Source: Rhizophlyctis rosea (Eukaryota; Chytridiomycota; Chytridiomycetes; Rhizophlyctidales; Rhizophlyctidaceae). Taken from it: a stretch of 64,000 bases of DNA. The notes under the pieces were generated by a model. It did not search any database. It saw only the letters and a list, made by a program, of their open reading frames with translations, and was not told the origin of the DNA. The stretch spans positions 1 through 64,000 of the forward strand of contig JADGJC010000212.1 of NCBI GenBank assembly GCA_027596075.1. Reading direction: 5' to 3'. Shown one piece after another: positions 31,278 through 44,300 of the stretch. A program made the position numbers and the translations under genes. Each line of letters opens with the position of its first letter. The first letter of the stretch is position 1.

Positions 31278-33563
31278 TCATGGACCGACGGCCACACCTT
31301 CACCACCTCCCTCCTCAGTTAAAACACCCGTCAGAAACGCCCCGGCGCTTGCTTTTGCCTTCTCGGCTTCTTCTCGTTCCCGTTCAATCCGTTCCCTCTC
31401 TTCCACCTCCCTCCTTTCAATCTCTTCCCGTTCCCTCTTCTCAGTCTCCTCCCGCTCCCTCTCGACACGTTCCCGCTCCTCCTTCTCGATTCTTTCCTTC
31501 TCCTCCTTTTCGAGTCGTTCCCTCTCACGCCGATCTTCCCGTTCTTTTCGTCTCGCCTCCCGCTGCTCTCTAAGCGTCATTTCGTCAACCTTCATTTCGT
31601 CTCCGATTGTAGGGGTGTGGCCGAACCAGGATCCGGAGCCCGCGATACGGGTTTTGGTTAGGTATCGGCGGGACATTATTGTTTCTGCGTCTATTAACTT
31701 TGCGGTTTTCCGCGTGTCAGCACTCGTTACTGGCGTTTTAGGCTTTTTGCCATCTGATTCGGGGGTGGGGATGGTTGTTGGTGTGTTTTTCAGTGCGAAG
31801 GGTGCGCGACGGGATGCGGGTGTGAAGGGTTTGTAGGGGCGGGAGGTTAGGGTTGGGTGGAGGGGTGTTTCTGTTTTGAGGCCGGAGCCTGTGAGGGAGA
31901 ATGGGGATGTTGTTGGGAGGGAGAGGAGGGTTGTGTCGCGGGTGTGGCGGGTGTGGGTTTGGTGGGCTGGGAGGGTGGGGTGAGGAGAGGGTCAGTAGGG
32001 AGATGTAGAATATTTGTACTTGTTGCACTTTTTTGTTCGCGAATTTATGTCCTCGCCATTCTTATGGGGAAAAATATCTTGATGAGAGGTACTTACGTTT
32101 ATTGTTGATGTCGAGGCCTTCGAGTAATTTCTCGACGCCCAACCGGTCCCTTGATATCACTTTCGATGCCACGAGTTCTGGTAACCGCTTTGCGGGGTGT
32201 CCTAACGTCGGCGTTCTCCAACTTTGCACTTGTGAGCGGAAATCCTCCCTCGTCGGCGGGCGGGTGGGAGGTAACGACAACGGCAGCGTATGCGTTAGGG
32301 AGTGGTGTTCGAAGCGGTATGTGAGGGTTGTTGGAGAGGTTTGGGGGCGGGGCTGGTGGAGGGTTAGGTAATTTTTTTAGGCGGGGTTGAGGGGATGTTG
32401 GGTGTGACTTTACCTGAGTTCCGGTCTCCCTCCCCTTCCGATACGCGAACCACACCCCAGCAGTAGCTTTTGGTACTGGAGCCTTATCACCTGGTCTACT
32501 CCATGTAGATACAAATAATACCTCATCATCCGTTTCGTCCTCTGTTTCCTCTCCTCCTCCCTTCCCTGTTCGGGACGGTGATCCACTCCCACGAGCTGAG
32601 GCAGGAACTTCCCTCGTTCCCCGATGCCTGGTATAGAATTTCCAGTCGGGGTCTGGGTCGGGTTCGGGGTCTTTTCCGGAGAGGGTTAGTGTTGATGCGG
32701 CTGTTGATGTGGCGAGGGGGGTGTGGGCTGATGTGGAGGGGTGGGCGGATGTGGGGCGGGTTGAGGGGAGGGAAGGAGGTCTGCTTTGAAGGTTTGTTTG
32801 ACTGGTTTTTGTGCTTTGCGGAAGTGATTTTGGTGAGTCGGGGTCTGGGGGTGTTGACGTGTCTTCTGGTGGTGGTGGTGGTGTGGTTGATTCGACTTCT
32901 ATGGTGGTGGGGTCGGTGACCTCTGTCACAGCCTCTGCGTCCTCCTCTGTATCGGGTTCTGGAGGTGACGGTGGTGGTGGTTCTTCAGCTTCACCTTCAC
33001 CTTTATCTGCCTCTGCATCCTTTTGTGACTCTTCCTCCGTATCAGGCTCCGGCTCAAGTTTCTCCCCCTCCTCAACTTCATCATCATCTAAATCCGGTTC
33101 CGGGGGTACGTACTCTTCCTCCTCCACCCCATCATCCCGTCCTGGTTCCTCAATCTTCTCCCCACCCTCTTCGATCTTCTCCTCAACCTCCTCACCTACA
33201 TCCCCTTCCAAAGGTTTTGCAGCATCCTCTTCGGGGTGTTGCTCCTCAACCACGGGTGTCTGCTCCACAACAGCATTGGTGTCAGCGATGTTAACATCTT
33301 GTAGGCTGGTGTGGACAGATGGTGGAACGGAAGGTGGTGCAGAAGGGACAGGGCGTTTTGTGAAGTATGTGTCGTCCCAGTATTTTAGGAGGGTCCGGAC
33401 GGCTAGGTAGGCTTCTTGTTCTAGTTGGGAGGGAGTGTACTAGGATTTCATATCAACGGCCAGGGGGTTTATGTTCCGTGGAGGGGAGGTGGGTGTTAGA
33501 CGTGGTTGGCATGTTCTTTTAGGCAATGGGGAAGATGCTTTCACTTACGCCGCCCTTGCCCAT
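31278..33563 (-). CDS. Acidic, coiled-coil protein of unknown function
   Basis: A five-codon first exon (33563-33549, MGKGG) splices through GTAAGT/CCTAG to an exon starting YTPSQLEQEAYLAVRTLLKY at 33439, a compact helical segment continuing WDDTYFTKRP. Then follow about 150 residues of Glu/Asp/Pro-rich sequence, a Ser/Thr/Pro region, and an ordered-looking stretch DPDWKFYTRHRGTREVP with VLFVSTWSRPG and TAGVWFAYRKGRE. At least two more introns follow (near 32413 and 32098). The last exon has SRRYLTKTRIAGSGSWFG and an Arg/Glu coiled coil of about 80 residues, ending ...GVAVGP at 31278. The gene is divergent from the vasohibin gene, with about 350 bases between starts. This makes co-expression and a cytoskeletal or flagellar role possible; that is inference. 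Confidence 0.65.
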
Positions 33564-33912
33564 TTTCAAAAAAAATTCTATTTCGCCGGTGGTTTACCAA
33601 TGATCTTTGTCCTCAGTAGACAATAGTGAGAGAGTATACGCTTCTTAGATGTCGTTTTTTTCTGCGTTTCTGTTTTCTTTGACGTGTTTAGTAGAGCCGG
33701 ATAGTGCTATTTTTGGATTTTGTGACCGGAGGAGATGAGAAACGCGTATGTGATGTCGCAGCGTTTGGGGCTTTTCTTCTGGTATTGGGCCACGTTCGGA
33801 CATTACCGGTTGACTATGTCTATGTATTGGTAGCATCTTGTTCAGATGAATGTTTATGGTGAATGGCCAGGCATGAGACCCTTCAATCTGTGATCGATCG
33901 CTCTCAGTGGTC

Positions 33913-35440
33913 ATGGACCCTGGTGTTGATGATGTAATCAACGGTAAGGACCCTGTTCCTCTCTTCCCCAAATACCAAACCTCAAACCCTATTTTCAAAC
34001 ACATCCATCACGCACCACAACCACAACCTCTAAACCGTCCTCCTCGTAAACGCAACTTCCACCAAAACGAACTGAAAAAACCAATGACATCAAACCCACC
34101 CGGCTCAATTTCCTCGGATCTTTGGGAAAGCGTTTGGGAACTTGCACATGCCCGTTTACGAACTATACCTCCGTCTCACTTGCCGGCTGCTATAGTTAGC
34201 TTGTTGGCGGGGGAGAGCATACAGCCATCTGACCTGGTGGAGAAAATCAAGGGGAATGTGATGTTGGTGGGAGTTTATCCGTTTCCGAAGGTTCCGAATT
34301 TGGTTGGGGGAGGAGTTAAGGAGAGGATTGATGCAGTTCGTACGTATCCCTCCCTTCCCCCTCCCCCCCTTTGCTTTTCTCCTACCTCTCACCCCCACCC
34401 TCTCTTTTTGGTATAGAATCCTACCTCTCCCGCCTCACCTACAACCACATCGGCACACCCTTCTACACCGTGAAAAAAACGTCATCGGTCCGAAGGTTGA
34501 TGCGCACCGCGCGGGATATCGTCCATACCGGCTTACCGATAAAGTGCTTGGAAGCTGCTGTTGTTGGAGCGTATTTGACGTGTGGGTTGGGGGAGGTTGA
34601 GAGGATTAGTTGAGTGTTTGTGTTTTTATGTTGTTTTTGGGCGGTGGTGCATGGAAGGGGGGAGTGAGGGTTTTCTAACGTTGAGTGGTTTTTTTTTTAC
34701 AGCGATGAGTTTTAAGAGTGAGAGTGAGGGACAGGTTTATCGGCATATGGTGCTTTTGATTAAGTTTCAGGATCGGTGGGGGACGGTGGGGCTTTCGAGG
34801 AGGGTGGATCTTATGGATAAGCCGTTGATGTTTTCGGTAGGTGTGTGACATGATGGAGGGGATACGTTGCGGGGAATGGAGGCAGCTGATTTGTGACGCC
34901 TTTTCTTTGGATGAGTGAGTAGTGTTTACAGGATTTGATTCAGGAGTTTAAGAAGGCGTATGCGAATAGTAAGTTCTTCGTGGGGAGTTTTTTCGGGGTT
35001 GGTTGATGAGACTGTCACAGATGAGATGTCAAAAGCTGATGTTTGATCTTCGATGTTTATGACTTTTGCCCTTCGGAAACAATAAAGATCATCACCGCCT
35101 GCTTAAAATCAAACTAGGTAATTCCCCATCGGCTCCCCCTGCTGCTCCCACACCCCTTTTCACATACGAAACAACAAAAGGCCTCCCGATGACGCACGAT
35201 GCAGCGAGTAATGAGCGGATTGTATGGAAGGTGCGGTATCTTTACTTTTTTTGGTCTGCCCTTCCCCATCCCACTTTTTTCGTAACACTGACGTGTCCAT
35301 GTCAAAACTGACATCCTAACCATACGCCATATCAGCACGTCTCATTGAATGTCTCCAACGACCTCAACTGGCCGGAGGTGTCGAAAACCGTAGATAATTA
35401 TGTGAGGGGGTTGAGAGGGGGATATGTGCCGGCTCGATAG
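33913..35440 (+). CDS. Vasohibin-family tubulin tyrosine carboxypeptidase
   Basis: Six exons (33913-34339, 34417-34608, 34703-34836, 34932-34968, 35088-35230, 35336-35440) join in frame to 345 residues. The N-terminal 55 residues are polar and basic. The transglutaminase-like cysteine peptidase core follows: YNHIGTPFYTVKK, GLPIKCLEAAVVGAYLT with the catalytic Cys, VYRHMVLLIKF with the catalytic His, and GLSRRVDLMDKPLMF with the catalytic Ser of the Cys-His-Ser triad. The end matches the family (LLKIKLG, IVWKHVSLNV). Vasohibins remove the C-terminal tyrosine from alpha-tubulin with a small partner (SVBP); no SVBP was noticed here. The vasohibin exon that carries NSPSAPPAAPTPLF... is read through a possible weak donor (GTAATT), consistent with the family spacing. 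Expected substrate: axonemal and cytoplasmic microtubules of zoospores. Confidence 0.93.
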
Positions 35441-35605
35441 CACGGTCCAACCCCAACCTTGACCCCGATTCCAATTCCAAACCCAAACCCACCCCCAAAC
35501 CCCCCCAAAACCCCACCCCCCCACACAAAAAACCAACCCCAGACCCACAAACACACCTTCCAACAACACAAACCCCCTAAATCCCTTTGGCTCCAACGAT
35601 AACAG

Positions 35606-37805
35606 CTACGCACCGCTGCTCCTACCCTTCCCTGCCCTCCGCTTTCCATCAACGGGAATGATAGACTCCCAAACCACCTGCCGACCCTTCTTGCCACTCC
35701 TCCGCTCCCGCCCCAAAACAATACTGTCAAAAATCACATCTCCCATGTCGATGCTACTAATAGTGCTAAGCGCACGTTCCCTCCTGTCACACTTGGTATT
35801 GTCGGAGATCTCAGTACGACTGTTACGCCTGCCACCGTGATGGCGATCATCTTCACCTGGTTCATACGCGTTACCTGTTGCCTTACCAATTTCTGCCGTC
35901 GTCGTTGTCGTCTCCGATGGATGTAATGTCAAGCCCACTAAGCCTTCAGATGACCCGGCATTCGTCGTATCCACGTCTGGGATTGTGTGCTCCGATACAA
36001 CCTCCACACCCACCCCAACTTCCGTCTTCACATCCCCAACCCCATCATCCCACCACCCCACATCCTCATCCGGCGACACAAACCCCTCCTCCCCCTCTTC
36101 CTCCCCCTCCTTTCCATCTGCCACCTCACCCCCTCCGCCAACCCCATACGCAACCCCAACAAACCCAACCCACTTCTCAATAACCCTCCTCATTTCCTCC
36201 CACCCCCCCTTCTCCCCACCATCACCACCACCCCCACAACAAAACAACTCATAATGCGCCTCCCGACACCCCTTCCAACATACAACAGGTCCAGCTCCAT
36301 ACCGTTCCCCCAATTCTATATGTATCAACCGTTCCGCGCGGTGAGTGTACGGACATCGTTTCGGTGGTGGTGGAGTATGGGCGAAGGGGTAAGGTGAGGT
36401 AGGGGGAGGGGAAGGTGTTGGGAAGAGGTCTAGGAGGTGGGGTGTGTAATTGCATTGGGTGGACCATTGGGTTAGGCGGCGGTAGACTGGGGGGTGTTTT
36501 GTGGGTTGGAGTGTGGAAGATGTGAGTGGATGGATCAAGAGGAGGACAAAGGAAGGAGAATGATGGTGCATATCTTACCATTTGTCGCGCGTCCGATTTT
36601 GTAGAATTTTGTTGGCGGAGTGTGGTTAGATGTGGGTGGTAGATGCGAGAAGTCTTTTGCTGTCATTGAAAATCAAGGAGAAACAATGGCGTAAGGTTGT
36701 AAATGACGAACAATCAACTGTCTATGTCAACTTCACTATCAAATACTTCCTTCAATTAAATCCATACCCTGCAACTCATACGCATAGATGAATCCAGCCT
36801 CCTCGGACGCGCTCAAAGGTTTCGCTATTTCGGTTCTGAGGCGATGTTGGGTTGTGAAGGAGAGGGTTTTGTCGATGTAGCCTGCGAAATGTGTCAGTGT
36901 CGCACTCACATGGCATTCAACCTCAAAGACGGAGCAGTTGCAATGAACACTGTACTTTCGAGATCAAGATGCATGCTAAGTTGCGCGGGTGTTGATAGGG
37001 AGTCTTTTAGATGTTGGTGGCAGAGACGTTTTGCAGTCGGGGAGATGTGGTGTTTTCGTTTTAGGCGTCGGGTGCAGCGTTCGCCCGTTTGTTGGTTGAT
37101 CCCTTCGCATATGAGGATGGGGGTGTCGGGATGTTTCGGTTGTGTGGGCATCATCAGGGATGGTGTACAACCCCTTTCAATAGCTTTCTTCTGGTCCGCT
37201 CTAGTATCCCCATTCCTATGCGCCGTCCACTCCATTTTCCGTTCCACGCATCGCAACTCCATCTCATTAGCCATTTGCGCGCGTTGCCCAGTATCGGGGT
37301 CACTGGTTGCCGCCCACTCCATCCCACCATCACCTTCCACCTCATCAACATCACCGTCGCCATCCATAACCCCCTCATCAACGTCCCTACCGCCGCCCAA
37401 GTCCCTCGCCCCACCACCAGTACAACCACTATAACCACCACCACCTTTAACAAGACCACCACCACTAACAAGATCATCACCATCACAACTAACACGGCCA
37501 AAATCCCCAAGATCACTCCAATCCTCCCTACAATCCTCCCAAATCTCCGAAGAAGAGTCAGTACTGCCACTGCTAGGACTGCCGACAGTCTCAGCCCGAC
37601 TGAGAATACTACTTAGGGAAGAACTCCTCCTCCTATTCCAAGCCCAGCGCATATTGAATTTAGCGCGTTCACGGTGTTGGTAGCAGTAGGTTGAGTGTTT
37701 CTTTATGGGAGAAGGAGGCACTACGCGGCGACAGGGGAGACCGGTGTGGAGGGAGAGGCCGCGGCATATCGTGTGGGGTTTTGAGGGGGAGGAGGGTGGT
37801 GTCAT
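35606..37805 (-). CDS. GIY-YIG (T5orf172/MUG113-like) protein with paired Cys/His motifs
   Basis: The start is ATG 37805. Two zinc-finger-like motifs are visible: CRGLSLHTGLPCRR...YCYQH near residue 15 and CEGINQQTGERCTRR...LCHQH near residue 240, separated by an acidic Gly/Ser-rich linker. A donor at about 36951 (GTACAG) joins phase 1 to the exon with YIDKTLSFTT and the GIY motif equivalent GFIYAYEL. A further exon carries KFYKIGRATN (YIG equivalent), joined to VYRRLTQWSTQC and LLDLFP. HRAERLIHIEL holds the catalytic-type Glu of the domain. The C-terminal part is acidic and disordered, then basic. In fungi this family (S. pombe Mug113) is expressed in meiosis; the domain is related to homing nucleases, and nuclease activity is plausible but unproven. 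It is divergent from the checkpoint-mediator gene. Confidence 0.8.
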
Positions 37806-38297
37806 GTTCTATGGGGTTTTTTGAGGGTGTTTCGTGAGTTAAGATTTTTGATAGGTGTGGGAGGGACGCGGGCAAGTCTGTGATGAGGGCTGGCTGGCTG
37901 ACTTCCGGGTAGCTCTGCAAAGGGCGACGGAAGGAACGGAAACTGGCGGAGGGTGAAGAAGTTTTGAGCGGGTGAGGAAGTGCGTGAGAGGAGTCCAATG
38001 CAAGGCCACTATATGAACTCTATGTATGTGAATACTTTCTGTATTGTGGTGTCTACTATGATATTTAATAGTCGTCAGGATAGTTATGAACTTGAAGGGA
38101 GCAAGTAACTGACTGTGGGCGGTAGGGCGGTATTGCAGCAAGGAACGCGAAGTAAAATGGGGTTGGGCGATGGGGATGGGATGAGCACGCACTGCATCTG
38201 TCCAGCCCCCTCGGACATGATGCCAAGCCACACACCAGATTTCCGCAGTCATCTTTCGGGTCTGAGTCTCGACCCTCTCGTTATTCTCACTCCACAG

Positions 38298-38341
38298 TCG
38301 CAGTTGTCTCAGTTGTCTCGGTTGTCTCAGTTGTCTCAACA
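38298..38341 (+). repeat. 9-bp microsatellite (CAGTTGTCT)n
   Basis: Four to five imperfect CAGTTGTCT units. In the plus frame open from 38115 they encode LSQLSRLSQLSQQ, an SQ cluster. This frame ends at 38378, just before the chosen start of the downstream gene, so it may be an upstream exon of the checkpoint gene. Confidence 0.6.
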
Positions 38342-38394
38342 ACCGGATATCATAACCTCAGTCGACCTAGTCACTTAATCCCCTTTTCTCAGTA

Positions 38395-41300
38395 ATGAAA
38401 TATCATATAGAAGCCCATCTTCATTCCACTTCACCATCTCATCTCACTACCACGGCACCCACGCTCGTAAAGAAGTGGGCGATATCCCCTCCTTCACTCA
38501 ATACCCTTCTTCAACCACTTCACGGGAACCCCACTTTCGAAATGCTTACAGACAGCCAGATATATGTACCGCCCTCCCCGCTGGACGAAGTTGATGCTGG
38601 AAAGAAGAAGAAAATTGGGGCCGACCATGATGAAAACATCGATGCGTATCCAATCGTTCTATCCTCTTTTGACACTGATGGGAACCCCGTGTCCAGTTCA
38701 AAAAGAGCGGTGCTTCCTGAGGTGTGTTTCTATATTTGGTAATCTTATCACCGTGCTCAAGCCAACGATTGATGGGATTTCGATTGTGCATGTGGGGTTG
38801 TCAGCTTCCATGGAGAGCGGGCTTGCTCCTGCCGCTGATTCCAGTCAGTTTTTAGGCGCCCACGGAAGTCATGGCGTCTTGGTAGTGTTAGTGTGGAACA
38901 TAGAGTCAAGTAGCTATATCAATGCGGAAACAAATATTTTGGTATGAATAGCACATGTCAACTCATACATTTCCCCGTACAGCAACGACGCCCTCACGAG
39001 GACGCAAATGAAGATGACGAACTATCTCGCAATCCTCTACTCAGCACACCCTGCCCACCACGTTCAACCGCATCCAACTCCACCCACCCTCCATCCACCA
39101 CCATCCCCTTCCTAGGTGCGACCCCATCCCCAAACCCCTCCTCCACATCCTCCCAACAACTCCTCGACTTCACCGTCGACAACCCTCCTTCCAACCCACG
39201 CCCCACAACAACACCCGCAAACCTCACAACATCCCTAAAATCTCTCTCCATTTCCCCACAACGCAACCACCACCACCACCACCACCACCACCACCACCAC
39301 CACCCTCCACAAATCCAAAAAACAACCACAAACACAACATCCCCAACCAGCGACCGTACGGAAATAGTCGGAATGGACGTACCCCTCACGTTGTCACTAC
39401 CAGAGTTCTGTAGTTGGACGCAGCAAGGGAATGGTGGTGGTGGTGTAGAGGGTGGAGGGCAACAACCTATGGAGGGTGTTGAGGAACAACCTGGTTATGA
39501 TCCTTTTCCGAGTTTTGATTCACAGGTTACGGAGGAAACTGTCGGCGGTAGTAGAAGTCCAATTCGAACTCCCCCACTCGCTCCCCGCGCTTCATCATCA
39601 TCACAGATTGCCACGACGACACGAACGCGATCCTCGACACCACCGTTGACGAAAAACGTTACGCACCGGTCGCCAGGCAGGAAAATTGGTGGGAGGGATC
39701 GCAGTCGGTTGTCGTTGACGCCGGTTTTGGATGGTGGGGAGCGGGGGGTTGAGAGGAGGGGTGGGGAGTTTTTTGCGGCTTTTTGGGAGGGGGATGGTGA
39801 GAGTGGTGGTGCGGGTGCGGGTGCGGCTTTGGGAGGGAAGAGTGTAGAGGATGCGGTGGGTGTTCCGAAAGTTGATTTGTGTTATGAGCAGAGTCAGGAG
39901 GAGGAGGATGGTGTGGTTGTGGAGGATGAGGAGGCTGCTGGTGATATTGCGGGAAATGGGGATGGGGTTGGTGGGGAGGAGGTGGAGGTACGGGTTGGGA
40001 GTGGGAGTGGGAAGAAGGGAGCGGCAGAGGTGGTGCCGGAAGTTGTGCAGGGGTTGAGGAGGATGGGTAAGCGGTCCCATAATGAGGTACGTTGCAAACA
40101 GGGGATAGTGAGATGGATGTCCGTTCTCAAGACCTCTAACCTCTCGTAATCACATCAATAATATACACCATCAATAACACACAGGAACCAACACCCCTCC
40201 TCCCCCTCCACCACTCCAAGCGCGCCAACATCCACATCAATAACGATCCCTCACCCACCACACAAAAAACATCTCCACGACCTTCCACCACGCTACACGC
40301 TTCGTCCCCATCATCGCGTGCGAAAAAACCGCCCGCGTTATCTTCATCACCATCACGGAGAGCAGCCAAGTCGTCGTCGTCATCGTCATCGTCGACGACT
40401 TCGGGTATCTTGTCTAGTTCGGGCGTCCGAGTAGGTCCTGTTGAAGAGCGGTATGCGAAGGCGAGGAAGGGAATGGGGTTGGGGCCTTTACGGTTGGTTA
40501 CTGGTATGGTATCTTCTTTCCTCCTGGTTTCCTTGCAAGACTTTTTCTCCCGCCTTTCGTTCTCGTTAACGAAAGTTCACGTTTTCTTACCTCTCCGTTA
40601 TGATCATTTAGTTGGACGTACCGCACCTGCCCCGACGACTGATTTTGGAGACGTGCCTGATACGCAGCCGACGAGGGAGGTTTGGACTGGGTTGGGGGAG
40701 GATGATGAGGATGTTAGGAGGTTGATTGAGGGGGTTAGGGGTGATCATCGGGTGCGGGATGGTGGGGTTGGGTGGAGTGCGGCGGGTGGGCTTGTTGGGA
40801 GGGAGGATATTGAAGGTGAGGGGATGGATGTTGATGGGGAGGGTGAGGTGGGTGATGTGAGGGATGAGGGTGCTGTTGGGAGCGAGGGAGATTGTGGGAC
40901 GGCGGAGGACGAAGATGGGCAGGGGAAGGAGATGGGAGCGGTAGAAATGGGGAGTAGTGTGACGGTTGCTGGTGTTTCTTTGGAGGGGGAAGTGCAAAGT
41001 CCTGTGGTTGTGGAGGGTGGAGGGACGGGTGGAGTTGGTACAACCAGCGCACAGAACGTCAATGAAGACACAGCGATGACGACACTTCCAGAGGGAAACA
41101 TCAACGTTGTCATGACGGAAAGCAACCCTGCTACAAAACAACCACCTCGGCTCTCTCCGAACAAGCATGCAACTTCAGCGTCACACCCGCCAACCGTATC
41201 CGAAACAAGAATGGACATCTCAGAGTCGGAATCAGATTCCGATCTCCCGCCACCTTCACCAGACGTAGTACAAGATTCGATGGACGAGGAAGAACGGGAT

Positions 41301-44300
41301 GTACTCGAAGATGAAGAACTAGATCCGCATTCACGGTCCCAGTCTCCCGTTCATGAATCGCCATTGAAACGGAAACGTCCGACTCCCGTTATATCTACTC
41401 ACCATCATCAGAACAGCGCACGTACCTCCCCGCCTACGAATAACCCCGACACAAGTCCCCTCGCCAAAAAACGACGCCGGAACGAGGGTCCGACTACTAC
41501 GGCGGTTCGGTCGCCGAGGGGTGGAGGTGGGTCGTCCGCGAGGACGTATAAGACGTTTCGGAGGCGGATGGGTGGTGGGGGAGGAGCTTTGGAGCTTAGT
41601 TCGGAGGTTAGTCCTGGTAGGGGACGGGGCGGTGGGGGAATAGTGGAACCTTCGTCGCCTTTGAGGAATGGTGAGGATGTGGTGGTGCAGCCGTCGCCTC
41701 CGGTTGGGAAGGGGAAGGGAGGGGGAGGGGGGAAGCGGAAGCNNNNNNNNNNGTTTTGTGTGTTTGTGGTGTGGCCTCGGTGGCGGGGGGGTGGGTCGGG
41801 GTCGGGGGGGGGTGGGGGGCAGGGGTACGGGGGTGGGGGGGGGGGGGACGAAGGGACGGACGAAGATGGTTGTGGATGGTGATGATGATATTATTTGTTT
41901 GGATGATGATGATGATAACGGTGCGAATGCACCTGCTGTGGTAAGATCGGCAGAAGCTACGCAGACGTTTACGCAGATGAGGGCGCCGGTTGTTCGGAAG
42001 GCTTGTGTTGGGTGTGGGACGACTGTTACGACTGGGTGGAGGAGGGGGCCGAGTGGGGGGAAGGAGTTGTGTGTTGGGTGTGGGAGGGTGTGGAGGTTGA
42101 CGGGGGTTTTGAAGAGGGTGGGTGGTGGTGCTGGTGGTGTAGGGGGGTTGGAGGATGTTGGGGAGGAGGAGGGTGAGAGTGGGAGGGGTGGGGAAGGGGA
42201 TGGGGAGGTTTGGAGAACGGTCACCCTTACGCCGCAAGAGAGTGTCTACAACCACAACACACACATCTTCAGCTCCGGGACCTACGTCCTCAGCAGCAGC
42301 ACCGACATCTTCCGCCGCAGCACCACAGCGCGGTACGTCCTCTTCTCCCGCCGGACCCTCAAACCCACCACCACCGGACTTCGAGTTCCACTCTCCCGAT
42401 GAGACGAGTACGAGTACGCATGGTGGTGTCGCGCGACGGTCGGGGCGGTATGCGGGGAGGGGGAAGCCTAGTCCTAAGTATCGGAATGAGAGTTCGAGTA
42501 GTGAGGAAGATGATGTTGAGAAGGATGGGGAGTATGTTGAGGGGAGGGGGAGGGGACGGGGCGGTGGGGTTGTTACGCCTGGGAGGCGGGGTGGGGATGG
42601 GGAGGAGGAGAGGGGGACGCCTGTGCGGAGGGGAGGGGAGGAGAGGGGAGGGAGTGTGGAGGGTGGGATTGGTGGGAGGGGAGGGGGAGGTGTTACGCCT
42701 GTTGGACGGAAGAGAAGTGGTGGTGGGAAGGGTGTTAAATTGGAGGGGAGGAGGAGTGGTGGAGGGAGTGTGGGGTTTGTGGTTGGGAGTCAGGTGTGGG
42801 CCAAGTGGGAGGAAGATGGGTTGTATTATATGGCTACTATCAATGCGCGGTTTGGCAATGGGAACAAGTATTCGGTTGAGTTTGAGTTTGATGGTAAGTT
42901 TTGGGGAAGGTGTTTCGGCTTGCAACTTTCGGGAATTTTGGGCACATCACTTTTGAGTGCGATCGAGCAAATCACTGTGTGCCCATCCCCAACTAACATC
43001 CATCTCAACATCCGCCAAATCAGGCAAATCCCTCCTTATGTCCTCCACATCCCTCCGCCCCTTCTCTCTTGAAACCGGCCACCGGTGCCTAGTTGCGACC
43101 GGCGCGGGACGGACATTGTTTCCTGCTATTGTTGTCGAGGTTGTTGAGAGGGGGCAGACGTATTTGATGAGGATGGAGGGAAAGAGGGAGGATGGTGGCG
43201 GTGGTGGGGGGGGGGGTTGTGGTGGATTTCTTCGTGGTATGGGGGGTGGTTTTTTTTTGGTTTGTTTGGTTTTTTTGGGGTTTTTTGTGGGTTGGGGTTG
43301 GGGGGGGGGGGGGTGGGGGGCGAGATAGGGGGAGGTGGGGGTGGTGGAGGGGGTGGTTGGGGTTGATCCTGGTGGGTTTCTATTTTATGCTTCCCGTGGG
43401 TTCCTGACCGGCGTTACTTGGCAGTTCCTCGATATTGATATATTCATGCCCGTCATTCTCTGTAACAGTTGAACTCATGGGACCCATGCCGATGAACAAG
43501 AGGTTGTTCCGCGGATTTGGGATCGTGCTTACGATGCGGTCGCGGGGGGATGCGAGTGGTGGTGGTGATGAAGATGACGATGGTAAGGTGTTCTGCACCC
43601 TCGCGTTTCGTTACTCCTCAACCCTTTCCGCTCATTCCTCACGGCCCCCAACCTTTTTCAACATCGTCCATAAAAAGACGGCCCTCATCACACCTACCAC
43701 TCCAACATTGACAAATCCTACGTGCGGCGCCAGATTGAGGAAGGTGGTGGGACGGTGATCAGAGATTGGAGCGAGGTGGTTGATTTCCGGGAAAGGAGGA
43801 TGAAGAGTGATGCGCCGGCTACGGTGTTGGTGGTTAGTTCGCGGCCGGCGAGGACGAAGAAGTATTTGGTGGGCGTTGGGATGGGGGTTAGGACTGTTAG
43901 TTGTGCTTGGTGGGTGTTTTCTTTTTCGGTGTTTTCGGGGGTTAATTTGGTTTGCGACTTCTTGGGGTGTTGGTTTGCGGCATGGTTTTAGCAGGTATTG
44001 ATACATATTTCCCCTTGTGTTTCATTGGTTGATCGGTGCGCAGGATTAGGGACTGCTGTACGAATGTATGTCATTTTGATGATGTTATGAGGCTTGTGTG
44101 CGTGACGTTCTCTCATTTTATCATCCATTCTTGGACATTGCAGAATATGTTGGAAGACTTTGAGAATTATCCGCTGTCGAATGGTAGGTTTTGGAGCATG
44201 AGGATCTCATGATGCGCGCGTGTAAGATTCTTTTCGGCCCGGCGATTTCTTACTTATTGACGATGTTGTCATATTTGTTGACTTGCGCACACATAGGACG

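Noticed and set aside
39262..39303. Poly-CAC tract as an independent repeat element
   Set aside because: It lies in the open frame of the checkpoint mediator and simply encodes a run of histidines.
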